Origin: an uncultured Prevotellaceae bacterium
GTDB taxonomy: Bacteria; Bacteroidota; Bacteroidia; Bacteroidales; Bacteroidaceae
DNA: 64,000 bases
Direction of reading: 5' to 3'
Assembly: GCA_902769705.1 (NCBI GenBank)
Contig: CACXPX010000004.1
Location: 1 to 64,000 of the forward strand
The translations under genes and the position numbers were made by a program. This document shows positions 17,646 to 29,061 of this stretch, piece after piece. The notes under the pieces were generated by a model that was not told the origin of the DNA, did not search any database, and saw only the letters and a program-made list of their open reading frames with translations. Positions within the stretch are counted from its first letter, which is position 1. Each line of letters starts with the position of its first letter.

Positions 17646-18287
17646 TTAGTTTGGATTGCTTCGACGCTGAGGTTGGCTTTGCGGACGCATCGGATAACTG
17701 GAAGACGAGGAGCTTGAACTCTCATCATCGCCCGTGAAATCGCTCTTCTCAAACGAGCCCTTGCTGTTCGATATATAGTAATGCGTCATGCGCTCGTCAC
17801 TCCGGAAATAGGTTCCTTCCAAAGTGCGGTCGGGAGTTATAATCTTCGAATAGACGTGAGAATAGAGCTCGTGCTTGCCCTCGTTCCAAAACAGCTGTTC
17901 GCTTGAAAAACGCACGCCCGTCTTGGTCAGGATGCGCACACGCCCACGAAGTTCCCAAAGCTTGAGTTTGTCGTAGTTGTAGGCCGTATCACATTGGATG
18001 TAGGATTGCACGTGAAATTTCTCGTCGAATTGCGTCAGGAAGATGCCTTTCTCGAAAACCGACCTCGAGGGATTGCGATTGGGATTGAGCTCCCAACGCT
18101 CGGTTACAATCCTGTATTTCACCACTCCCGAATCCGATATGAGCGCATTCACCCCATAGCTGGTCATCAACGCGACCGAATCGCGCGGATAGATGGCCGG
18201 TGCCGTGTGCTCCACGGGCTCATCGCACGAAGCGAAAAGCAACAAGCCCAACAACAAGCACGATATGGAACGAAGCGGTTTATGCAT
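17646..18287 (-). CDS. lptC: LPS export protein LptC (lipoprotein form)
   Basis: 213 residues with a lipoprotein signal (LLLFASC). The LptC-type beta-jellyroll is visible: sequences such as YRIVTERWELNPN, VFEKGIFLTQFDEKFHVQSYIQCDTA and LWELRGRVRILT match the Bacteroidales LptC pattern. It passes LPS from the LptBFG ABC complex to LptA. The C-terminus ends in an unusual low-complexity tail with eight consecutive serines, then a Pro/Arg/Gln-rich stretch. It lies between the OMP gene (20 nt upstream) and the CorC gene (13 nt downstream), so it is almost surely cotranscribed with them. Confidence 0.88.
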   Translation of the reverse strand: MHKPLRSISCLLLGLLLFASCDEPVEHTAPAIYPRDSVALMTSYGVNALISDSGVVKYRIVTERWELNPNRNPSRSVFEKGIFLTQFDEKFHVQSYIQCDTAYNYDKLKLWELRGRVRILTKTGVRFSSEQLFWNEGKHELYSHVYSKIITPDRTLEGTYFRSDERMTHYYISNSKGSFEKSDFTGDDESSSSSSSSYPMRPQSQPQRRSNPN

Positions 18288-18307
18288 CTCGGTTTACAAC
18301 AATCGGT

Positions 18308-19606
18308 TTACTCCACCTTCCACTTCATGAACCAGCGTTCGTTGAACGTCAATCCGATGTTGATGCGGAACACATTCTCCGTCATGAACAATTTGCAATC
18401 GTTTCTCACCCATTGGCCGCTAATGTTCAATGTCGACAAACTGTTACGGTTCATGATGGGAATGCCAAAACCAAGACTGGCACTCATCTCCTTTGGACCA
18501 TCGTGCCCATTTATTAATAAATAAGGTGTAGCATAGGATACGCCAGCCCTATAGTGCACACGGTCCAGGAACTTCCTACCGTTTTCAACCGGGCACAAGT
18601 CGAAACCTAACGTTACCTTATGGCGGTCTTTCAACAAGTTGCTGCTCATCGAATAGTCAACCACATTATTGGTCGTGACGTATTCGGGAGTCTTCACCTT
18701 CCCCCATTGCTGATATTGATAGTCGGCACCAATCTTCAGGCTGTTGTTATGATTGAACATCACACCCGCTCCAAACGTTGTGGGAATCTCCAAATCCAGC
18801 TTTCCATGCAACGGATATGAGGTGGTGTCGGCCACCTGCGTCTGCTTGTTGGTCGAAATCACAAGACAACTCGGATTACCGCCAATCTTATGTCCGTAAC
18901 CATAAGTCGCACCAAGCGTCAACTCGTCTTTCTTCGACAACTTGACCGTGAACTGAACGCCCACATCCAGCTTGTAGCTGTTGACGTTGGCCGAATAGTA
19001 CTTAGACAACGTGTTAGCCGTTGATTCGGCATTATAGCTGTTCACCATCGAGCGGTCGTATCCGCCCCACAGATAGCCGCCATTCACACCGATGGCAACA
19101 CCCTTGAACGGTTGCCAGCCAACGCCCAAGTAAGCTTGACGGATGCCGCCCGAACCGGTATATGTATTCGTGTACGAAGAGGTTTTCGTCTCGCCGATGA
19201 ATTCGGTAGCGGCATATTTATACCCCACATTCGTAAAGGGAAGAATGCCAAAGCTCACACCCACATGCCTGGCCGCACGGAAAGCCGCCACCGCATATTC
19301 GAAATTAGCCGTCTTTGCATTCAGCTTCTTTCCGCCTTCCTGGAAGTTGGTGAGCTGACCCGACATTCCCACATCGAAAAGAAAAGTCAGAGAGTCAATA
19401 GCAGAATAAGACGCGGGGTTCGTGAAATTCACCTGATCGTGCTCACGAAATCCGATACCAAGACCGTTCATGCCCCGGTTGAAACCACTACTCTGCTCGG
19501 CCAAAGTTCCCAATCCGAACTGGCTATAGGGAGAATTAGTGCCGCTCTGTGCTGAAGCGAAAAGTGAACATGACAACACGCTCGCGGCAATTAATATTCG
19601 TTTCAT
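18308..19606 (-). CDS. Outer-membrane beta-barrel protein, FadL/OmpP1-like
   Basis: 432 residues with a signal peptide (MKRILIAASVLSCSLFASAQ). The mature start SGTNSPYSQFGLGTLAEQSS, the FTNPASYSAID motif and regularly spaced amphipathic strands through to a terminal aromatic strand (WFMKWKVE) fit the long-chain fatty-acid-transporter-like barrels of Bacteroidetes. The ligand is unknown. First gene of the OMP-lptC-CorC cluster, divergent from the Lnb-like gene with a -7 box at 19632-19639. Confidence 0.82.
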   Translation of the reverse strand: MKRILIAASVLSCSLFASAQSGTNSPYSQFGLGTLAEQSSGFNRGMNGLGIGFREHDQVNFTNPASYSAIDSLTFLFDVGMSGQLTNFQEGGKKLNAKTANFEYAVAAFRAARHVGVSFGILPFTNVGYKYAATEFIGETKTSSYTNTYTGSGGIRQAYLGVGWQPFKGVAIGVNGGYLWGGYDRSMVNSYNAESTANTLSKYYSANVNSYKLDVGVQFTVKLSKKDELTLGATYGYGHKIGGNPSCLVISTNKQTQVADTTSYPLHGKLDLEIPTTFGAGVMFNHNNSLKIGADYQYQQWGKVKTPEYVTTNNVVDYSMSSNLLKDRHKVTLGFDLCPVENGRKFLDRVHYRAGVSYATPYLLINGHDGPKEMSASLGFGIPIMNRNSLSTLNISGQWVRNDCKLFMTENVFRINIGLTFNERWFMKWKVE

Positions 19607-19631
19607 TATCTGATAATTTCAATTTTGGATG

Positions 19632-19639
19632 CAAAATTA
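19632..19639 (-). promoter_or_regulatory. -7 element for the OMP-lptC operon
   Basis: TAATTTTG on the minus strand, 26 nt upstream of the ATG at 19606. Confidence 0.6.
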
Positions 19640-19684
19640 TTGAAAAAAATTGATATAATCGCACGTTAAGTGCAAAATATAAAC

Positions 19685-19692
19685 TATTTTTG
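19685..19692 (+). promoter_or_regulatory. -7 element for the Lnb-like gene
   Basis: TATTTTTG is a perfect TAnnTTTG box ending 5 nt before the GTG at 19697. Transcription would begin at or next to the start codon, so the mRNA would be almost leaderless if both calls are right. Confidence 0.6.
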
Positions 19693-19696
19693 CATC

Positions 19697-20926
19697 GTGA
19701 AACGTTTTAAAAGCATTTTAAGGCTTCAATTCCTGATTCTGCTGCTCCTCTTTGGTAGTGGCAATATGGCATTTGCCTCCAACGAGTTGACGGACTCCGT
19801 CACCCTTGCCCACGCCGACTCCGCCATTCAAATCGGATTGCTCACCTGCCAACCCGGGCAAGAAGTCTATAGCGTCTACGGGCACACCGCCCTTCATTAC
19901 ATCAACACCGACAAAAACATCGACGTGGCCATCAATTATGGCACATTCGACTTCAACCAACCCAATTTCGTATTGAACTACGTACTCGGCCGAACCGACT
20001 ACATGATGAGCATCGTCCCATTCCAATATTTTTGTGCCGAATACAACTACGAGGAACGCGGAGTGGTCGAACAAGTGCTCGACATTCCCCCGATGGACAA
20101 GTTGCGTTTCGTGGAGGCTATCGAAGAGAACAGCCGACCCGAGAACTTGCAATACCGTTATAATTTCTTCTACGACAACTGTACGACCCGAGCCCGGGAC
20201 ATTGCCTTGGGCGAATTGGGAAGCCAGACAAAATATGAAAGAGCTGACGGCGGCCCCACTCTTCGCGAGATGATTCACCAATACAACGAAGACCGCCCTT
20301 GGGCGCGTATGGGCAACGACCTGCTATTGGGCTTCCAAGCCGACCGCCCCACCACCGTGAGCGAACAACAGTTCCTTCCCTACCACTTGATGGAAGACTT
20401 CGACAAGGCCGTTGTTGGCCCCGACGGCCACAAACTGGTGAAGGAAACACGCACCGTCATCAAGCCGTTCACGCACGTCGTAGAGAAAGAGTTCCCCCTC
20501 TCGCCCACCGCATGCGCCATCATCCTTGCCGTCCTCATCGTTCTCCTGACGCTCCTCGAGCGCAAGCTCCACAAGACGTTCTGGCTCCTCGACCTCGTGC
20601 TTCTGCTCTTGATAGGAGCGTGCGGAGTGGTTTTGGCGGTCATGATGTTCTCGCAACATCCCACCGTGCGCCTCAACCTTCAGATGCTGCTGCTCAACCC
20701 TGTGGCACTCATCTGCCTCATTCCCGTCGTCCGACGCGGCATAAAGAACAGGAGCCATTGGTTCTGGGCATTCTATTTCGTATGCATCCTCGCCTTCTTC
20801 GTCGGCAACCTCATACAAAGCTATGCCGAGGGCATGAACATTTTGGCATTGTCTTTGCTCGTGAGAAGCGGGATGAGCGTTTGGAAGAATAAACAAACAC
20901 CAGTCATTCAACAACAAAAAGCATGA
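19697..20926 (+). CDS. Lnb-like lipoprotein N-acyltransferase (DUF4105) with C-terminal membrane domain
   Basis: About 409 residues. An N-terminal signal/anchor (KRFKSILRLQFLILLLLFGSG) precedes a DUF4105 domain. Its conserved His (VYSVYGHTALHY) and Cys (FFYDNCTTRARD) are the likely catalytic pair. The C-terminal third has about four transmembrane helices. DUF4105 has been identified as the periplasmic domain of Lnb, which adds the third acyl chain to lipoproteins in Bacteroidetes; assigning this gene to that role is by family. A GTG at 19697 (protein KRFKS...) is used because no ATG gives a full signal segment. Overlaps the next gene by 4 nt. Confidence 0.82.
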   Translation: MKRFKSILRLQFLILLLLFGSGNMAFASNELTDSVTLAHADSAIQIGLLTCQPGQEVYSVYGHTALHYINTDKNIDVAINYGTFDFNQPNFVLNYVLGRTDYMMSIVPFQYFCAEYNYEERGVVEQVLDIPPMDKLRFVEAIEENSRPENLQYRYNFFYDNCTTRARDIALGELGSQTKYERADGGPTLREMIHQYNEDRPWARMGNDLLLGFQADRPTTVSEQQFLPYHLMEDFDKAVVGPDGHKLVKETRTVIKPFTHVVEKEFPLSPTACAIILAVLIVLLTLLERKLHKTFWLLDLVLLLLIGACGVVLAVMMFSQHPTVRLNLQMLLLNPVALICLIPVVRRGIKNRSHWFWAFYFVCILAFFVGNLIQSYAEGMNILALSLLVRSGMSVWKNKQTPVIQQQKA

Positions 20927-22329
20927 ACAGATACCTCGCCATCATACTGACAGTCCTCTACGGAACAGAGATTCACGCCATACAACTGGCCCCGCGGCTC
21001 GTGGTGAACATCACCATCGACCAACTCCGTTCCGACTATATGGAAGCCTTCTCACCCCTCTTCAACGCCAACGGATTCCGCCGACTGCTCAATCAGGGAA
21101 CGGTTTTCGAAGCTGCCTCCTACCCCTTCACGCCTGTCGACCGCGCCTCGGCCATCGCCACCCTCTCGACGGGAACGTCTCCCTATTATAACGGAATCAT
21201 CAGCACCCGATGGCTCGACCGCAACACCCTGCGGCCCGTCTTTTGTGTCGACGACGCGCAACATTTCGCCTCGCCCGCCCGACTGATGACCTCCACCATA
21301 GGCGATGAGCTGAAAGTGAGCACGCATGGCGCATCCATCGTGTGGAGCGTTGCCGCCACGCGCGAGGCTGCCATCTTGTCGGCAGGTCATGCGGCCAACG
21401 GAGCCTTGTGGATTGACGAGAAAACCAACCAATGGAAGTCGTCAACCTACTATACAACGACCTCTTCCGAATGGTTAAAGGCTTATTCTAACGTATCTCA
21501 GAATATCTCTGAGAATAAGCAACTTATCAACGACGTTGTAATGAAGATGGCCATTCAGGCCGTCAACAGTTGCTCGATGGGACACGACGAGGTGAGCGAC
21601 ATGCTCTGCGTCACCCTCTCGGCCGCCAAGCCCACGGGATACGTGACAAACTGGCAGACCGAGATGGAGAGCGTCTACATGCAACTCGACAACACGCTCG
21701 GCCAACTCGTCTCGGGCATCGAGAAGATTGTGGGCGCCGAACACGTCCTTTTCGTCGTCACCAGCACGGGATATGCCGACGAGGGCTACACCGACCTCTC
21801 GCAATACCGCATCCCCACGGGCACTTTCTACATCAACCGCACCGCCAACCTCCTGAACATGTACCTGGGAGCCATCTATGGGCAAGGGCGCTATGTGGAG
21901 ACGTGCTACAAGAACGAGATGTACCTGAACCACAAGCTCCTCGAGCAGAAGCGTGCGGGCATCTCCGAAGTGCTCTCCCGCTCTCAGGAGTTCTTGGTGC
22001 AAAATGCCGGAGTGGCCGACGTCTACACCACCGAACGCCTGCTCAACGGCAACAACGACATCCTGAAGCTTCGAAACGGCTTCAGCCCCACCCTTAGCGG
22101 CGACATCATCATCGAGATAGCTCCGGGTTGGCAATTGCTGAACGAAGACACGCAAGAGACATTCACCTCGCGTGCCGGATTCGTTCCCTTCCCCGTCATC
22201 TTCTTTGGCGCCGGCGTGAAAGCCGAGCGCATCACCACGCCCGTAACTGTTGACCGCATTGCGCCAACAATAGCCAAGAGCATCCGCATACGCGCTCCAA
22301 ACGCTTGCTCGTCGGAACCCCTGTTCTAA
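20923..22329 (+). CDS. Alkaline-phosphatase-superfamily protein, probably catalytically degenerate
   Basis: 468 residues with a signal peptide (MNRYLAIILTVLYGTEIHA). The fold is recognisable from RLVVNITIDQLRSDYMEAF, the nucleophile-region YPFTPVDRASAIATLSTGTSPYYNGI and FPVIFFGAGV. Active PafA-type relatives have Asp and His ligands in a TDYVGHxxGP-like segment, in TADHG, and a late His. Here those places read LSAAKPTGYVTNW, VTSTGYADEG and SRAGFVPFPVIF, so several zinc ligands are missing. It is likely a pseudo-enzyme or uses other residues. Translationally coupled to the Lnb-like gene and upstream of secA, so a role in lipoprotein or envelope biogenesis is plausible but inferred. Confidence 0.75.
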   Translation: MNRYLAIILTVLYGTEIHAIQLAPRLVVNITIDQLRSDYMEAFSPLFNANGFRRLLNQGTVFEAASYPFTPVDRASAIATLSTGTSPYYNGIISTRWLDRNTLRPVFCVDDAQHFASPARLMTSTIGDELKVSTHGASIVWSVAATREAAILSAGHAANGALWIDEKTNQWKSSTYYTTTSSEWLKAYSNVSQNISENKQLINDVVMKMAIQAVNSCSMGHDEVSDMLCVTLSAAKPTGYVTNWQTEMESVYMQLDNTLGQLVSGIEKIVGAEHVLFVVTSTGYADEGYTDLSQYRIPTGTFYINRTANLLNMYLGAIYGQGRYVETCYKNEMYLNHKLLEQKRAGISEVLSRSQEFLVQNAGVADVYTTERLLNGNNDILKLRNGFSPTLSGDIIIEIAPGWQLLNEDTQETFTSRAGFVPFPVIFFGAGVKAERITTPVTVDRIAPTIAKSIRIRAPNACSSEPLF

Positions 22330-22338
22330 AAGGTTTCC

Positions 22339-22421
22339 CCAAAAGCCTCATCCAACGTTGTCAGAGACCGTCTTTGAGCCGCTCAAAGACCCGTCTTGAC
22401 CGCGCAAAAGGCCGTCTATGG
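22339..22421. repeat. 22-nt periodic array D (short)
   Basis: Two clear units: TCA 22361, TGA 22375, TCA 22383, TGA 22397, with cores GAGACCGTCTT and AAGACCCGTCT. Degenerate slots in the same phase flank them: CCA 22339, CAA 22353, CAA 22405, TGG 22419. The junction GTCTTTGAGC-C-GCTCAAAGAC is a perfect 10-bp inverted repeat, but no T run follows, so it is not an obvious terminator. Lies between the phosphatase-fold gene and secA. Confidence 0.75.
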
Positions 22422-22508
22422 GAAAACCAACTGCCCTCAGGTGTTCTGAAAAAAGCCCTAAAACCATCATTTTTTATAATAATAAGGTTATAATTGGGGA
22501 TTTTTTCG

Positions 22509-22516
22509 TAATTTTG
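22509..22516 (+). promoter_or_regulatory. -7 element for secA
   Basis: TAATTTTG, a perfect -7 box, 41 nt before the secA ATG. A matching -33 is unclear. Confidence 0.65.
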
Positions 22517-22557
22517 CAGAGATTTTTCACGAAACAATAAAAAAACAATATAGCAAA

Positions 22558-26031
<3,474 letters not shown>

Positions 26032-26035
26032 ACAG

Positions 26036-26185
26036 CCCCCCTCCAACTTCCCCCCTCCCTACGGGGGAGGGGGAAGGGAAATGGCGAGAAACGATAAAGG
26101 ACTATAAGAGGTATCCCCTCCTTCGGGAAAGCTAAAACGGAGGAATCCCCTCCTTCGGGAAGGAGGGGTCGGGGGTGGTAGCGAC
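26036..26185. repeat. GC-rich CCCCTCC palindromic repeats
   Basis: CTTCCCCCCTCC/GGGGGAGGGGGAAG around 26049-26078 and two copies of CCCCTCCTTCGGGAA (around 26115-26165, the second closed by GGAGGGG and followed by TCGGGGGTGG) form a cluster of G+C-rich hairpins. Similar elements occur at 42.6 kb and 43.7-44.1 kb. They look like a dispersed extragenic palindrome family and contain no gene. Confidence 0.75.
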
Positions 26186-26209
26186 TCAGAGGTAGTAGGT
26201 AATCTCGTT

Positions 26210-26237
26210 CCTCATTCCTCATTCCTCATTCCTCATT
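26210..26237. repeat. Heptamer tandem repeat (CCTCATT x4)
   Basis: Four exact heptamers CCTCATT end 28 nt before the ABC-transporter start codon. Same 7-nt period as the arrays at 1085, 2086 and 5674, but with a different unit. Confidence 0.85.
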
Positions 26238-26265
26238 CCTCGAACATATAATACAACAAAAGACT

Positions 26266-26964
26266 ATGATTAAAATCCAATCCTTAAAAAAGACCTTCGG
26301 TGAGAAGACAGCCGTCAACATCTCCGAGTTCAACATCAACAAAGGCGACATCCTCGGACTCGTGGGAAACAACGGAGCCGGTAAGACCACCCTCTTCCGC
26401 ATGATTCTCGACCTCCTCAAGCCCGACGAGGGAGAAGTGGCCATCGACGGCGTCAACCCCGCCGAGCACGAAGACTGGAAGCCCACCACCGGCGCCTACA
26501 TCGACGAGGCATTCCTCATCGACTTCCTCACACCCGAGGAGTATTTCGAGTTCGTAGGCAAGACCTACTCCATGAGCAAAGAGCAGATCGAGCAACGCCA
26601 GCACGACTTCGACCAGTTCATGGACGGCGAAATCCTCGACCAGAAGAAGCTCATACGCGACTTCAGCGCCGGAAACAAGCAGAAGATAGGCATCGTAGCC
26701 GCACTCTTCAACCGTCCCAACCTCGTCATCCTCGACGAGCCCTTCAACTTCCTCGACCCCTCGTCGCAGAACATCCTCAAGAAGATGCTCACCGCCTATC
26801 ACGAGGAAACAGGCGCCACCATCCTCATCTCGTCGCACAATCTGCAACACACCGTCGAGATATCCTCGCGCATCGCCCTCCTCGAACACGGCGTCATCAT
26901 CAAAGACCTGCCCAACGAAAACGGCAGCGCCGAGCAGGAACTCGAAAACTATTTCAACGTGTAA
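26266..26964 (+). CDS. ABC transporter ATP-binding protein
   Basis: A 232-residue nucleotide-binding subunit. Walker A GNNGAGKTT is near residue 38, the signature is the variant FSAGNKQKIGI near 136, Walker B is LVILDEPFNFLD, and the switch His is in LISSHNLQHT. The permissive signature and short length fit the CcmA/DrrA-like exporter group. No membrane partner lies next to it: the gene is followed by a strong terminator and preceded by repeats, so its permease must be encoded elsewhere. The substrate cannot be told. Confidence 0.9.
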   Translation: MIKIQSLKKTFGEKTAVNISEFNINKGDILGLVGNNGAGKTTLFRMILDLLKPDEGEVAIDGVNPAEHEDWKPTTGAYIDEAFLIDFLTPEEYFEFVGKTYSMSKEQIEQRQHDFDQFMDGEILDQKKLIRDFSAGNKQKIGIVAALFNRPNLVILDEPFNFLDPSSQNILKKMLTAYHEETGATILISSHNLQHTVEISSRIALLEHGVIIKDLPNENGSAEQELENYFNV

Positions 26965-26985
26965 AAAACTTATTCAGCACATAAA

Positions 26986-27015
26986 CAAAGGGCGTAGAGA
27001 TGTCTACGCCCTTTG
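26986..27015. terminator. Bidirectional terminator between the ABC ATPase and the BACON gene
   Basis: CAAAGGGCGTAGA (26986-26998) and TCTACGCCCTTTG (27003-27015) form a perfect 13-bp stem with loop GATG. It lies between convergent genes, 22 bp after one stop and 6 bp before the other. Confidence 0.85.
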
Positions 27016-27020
27016 TTGCT

Positions 27021-27998
27021 TTATATTGATGGAGGATTATTGTCTCCATTTTCAGGAATTCCAGAATACTCTTTACCCTTTTGAGACACTTTGATTGTCG
27101 CTGACAATCCCTCAGGCCCTGATACGACTATGTTGCCCGAACGTTCTTCATACGAGGGATTTTCACCAACACTGACCGTTATCGTGGCATTTCCCGTTCC
27201 TGAAGATTTGGAAAGGGCACACCATCCTGGGGCCTCTATCGTCCAACTGACATTGCTTTCAATTGTAAACTCCGATTGGCCTTGTTCAGCTTCAAATGAC
27301 AATGAGTTCGTGCCAACTGTCAATGCAGGAGGCGGAGGTGTCTTGCCCTTCTGTGTCACCTTAATAGTCGCTGACAAATTATCCGTTCCTGACACGACGA
27401 TGTTTCCCGAACACTCTTCAGTTGACGGATTATCACCGACACTGACTGTTATCGTGGCATCTCCCGTCCCTGAAGATTTGGAAAGGGTGCACCATCCTGG
27501 GGCCTCTATCGCCCAACTGGTATTACTCTCAATCGTAAACTCCAATTGGCCTTGTTCAGCTTCAAAAGCCAAAGTGGTAGTGCCTACCGCCAAAGTAGGC
27601 GTAGGAGGTTGGTCTTTACCCTGCTGAGAAATTTTGATTGTCGCCGACAGGCCATCTGTACCAGAAACAACAATATTCCCTGAACGTACATCAGACGATA
27701 GATTCTCACTTACGCTGACCGTTATCGTAGCATTCCCACTTCCTGAAGATACAGAAAGCGAGCACCATTCAGGAGCCTCTATCGTCCAACTCCCATTGCT
27801 CTCAATCGTGAAACTCTTCTGACCTTGCACCGCCTCAAATTCCAACGAGGATGTGCCAACCACCAATGTTGGTTTTGGCTTATCATCTGATGGGACATAC
27901 TCCTTTCTAACGACAACACCTTCTAAGTCGCCAACCTCACTGCATGAACACACACCTAATAAAAGGAATAATGCCAATATATATTTATTCTTATCCAT
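27021..27998 (-). CDS. Lipoprotein with three BACON domains
   Basis: 325 residues starting MDKNKYILALFLLLGVCSCSEV with a clear lipobox (GVCSC), so a lipoprotein, probably surface-exposed. Three tandem BACON-type Ig-like domains (about 45-135, 140-230, 235-320) each show the pattern L.FEA.QGQ..FTIESN.SW.IEAP.WC.LS.SSG.G.ATITVSV, separated by Lys/Pro linkers. BACON domains in Bacteroidales are usually glycan- or mucin-associated spacer modules. It is the last gene of the 27-41 kb minus-strand train, 7 nt after its neighbour. The start at 27998 is chosen because the longer frame overlaps the previous gene. Confidence 0.88.
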   Translation of the reverse strand: MDKNKYILALFLLLGVCSCSEVGDLEGVVVRKEYVPSDDKPKPTLVVGTSSLEFEAVQGQKSFTIESNGSWTIEAPEWCSLSVSSGSGNATITVSVSENLSSDVRSGNIVVSGTDGLSATIKISQQGKDQPPTPTLAVGTTTLAFEAEQGQLEFTIESNTSWAIEAPGWCTLSKSSGTGDATITVSVGDNPSTEECSGNIVVSGTDNLSATIKVTQKGKTPPPPALTVGTNSLSFEAEQGQSEFTIESNVSWTIEAPGWCALSKSSGTGNATITVSVGENPSYEERSGNIVVSGPEGLSATIKVSQKGKEYSGIPENGDNNPPSI

Positions 27999-28005
27999 AG
28001 CCTTC

Positions 28006-29055
28006 CTAGAATAAAATGTTGACACCCAATTCAAGATGAAGTCCGTCAGTCCAACTCTTGAACTTACTGTCATTTTCACTAATCAACTTGCAATTGTTGC
28101 TTTTATACATTCCGAGGGAATAAGCTGGTGTGATATGCAGCTTTATGTTCCGTCCTACCAGAGCAGAGAGCCTGACAGCTGGAGCTATAGAGAATGATGA
28201 AGCCGCTTTGTAATAATCCGGATAGTCGGGATTTGTCTTCTCATCCGTACCCTGAAACGCATTCAAGCTCAAACCTATCATCGGAGCAATGGAAATCATT
28301 TCTGCTAACTTCACTCCATAGCCGTACTGCAGCTGCACACGCATCGGATGGTACGAACGCCCAGCAATGAGATTACCTTTGGAATCATAGAAATACAAGA
28401 TGTCTGTTTTGCCAAAGCCTATCACCCCACCGATTTCAATGATATGGCTACCGACCTCCATTCCAATCCTACCCGTTACACCAGTCATCGAAAACGCTTC
28501 TAAGCCAATACCAGCATACATATGCATTTCTGTATCATTCGCTTTTGTTTTCTTCTCATTGACCGGAGAAACTGAAGAAGAAACTGGCATCTTCTTCACT
28601 ACCACGGTATCCTTTGGCAGAGGTGGAGTCTCAACGGAGTCTTTCTCTTCCATCTTTGGGAGTGCGTGGGGTATACCATTTGCTATTATCGTCGCATCAT
28701 ATGTTCTCTTGGGTTCTAGTTTGACGGGAATCTTATAGCCACGTAGCGGAAGAAGTCCATCACGTTTGACGGTCAACCTTCTTGTCATAGTCGGCACATA
28801 AAGCAAAATTTCTCCAGGCCCCGTAGTCCTTTTAATAAAACCCATATTAGGTTCTATCACAAATGTAGTATCACTCACCGAAAAACGAATTAAGGCACAA
28901 AACTCTCCTGACAAGTCCGAAACAGGATTCAAGCTCGCCCTTAGATCCCTGATATTTTCCTTAAAATCTCTGATTTCAATATCCTGCGCACTCGCTCCAC
29001 AACTCATCAGCAGAAGGAGCAGGACACCACACATTTTCTTACATATAGTTCTCAT
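28006..29055 (-). CDS. Secreted protein with N-terminal PEGA-like domain and C-terminal outer-membrane barrel
   Basis: 349 residues with a signal peptide (MRTICKKMCGVLLLLLMSCGASAQ). Residues about 25-135 contain a DLSGE-CALIR... and TRRLTVKRDGLLPLRGYKIPVKLEPKRTYDATI pattern resembling PEGA-type surface modules. A Pro/Lys/Thr linker (about 140-170) leads to a region of alternating strands with glycines (MYAGIGLEAFSMTGVTGRIG... HLELGVNILF) that looks like an 8-10-stranded outer-membrane barrel ending in Phe. It probably anchors or displays something at the outer membrane. It lies 6 nt after the giant repeat protein and is likely cotranscribed. Confidence 0.75.
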   Translation of the reverse strand: MRTICKKMCGVLLLLLMSCGASAQDIEIRDFKENIRDLRASLNPVSDLSGEFCALIRFSVSDTTFVIEPNMGFIKRTTGPGEILLYVPTMTRRLTVKRDGLLPLRGYKIPVKLEPKRTYDATIIANGIPHALPKMEEKDSVETPPLPKDTVVVKKMPVSSSVSPVNEKKTKANDTEMHMYAGIGLEAFSMTGVTGRIGMEVGSHIIEIGGVIGFGKTDILYFYDSKGNLIAGRSYHPMRVQLQYGYGVKLAEMISIAPMIGLSLNAFQGTDEKTNPDYPDYYKAASSFSIAPAVRLSALVGRNIKLHITPAYSLGMYKSNNCKLISENDSKFKSWTDGLHLELGVNILF

Positions 29056-29061
29056 AGCTTT

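Noticed and set aside
22365-22393. Inverted repeat in array D as the terminator of the phosphatase-fold gene
   Set aside because: The 10-bp stem is perfect but no T run follows, and the palindrome is explained by the array grammar.
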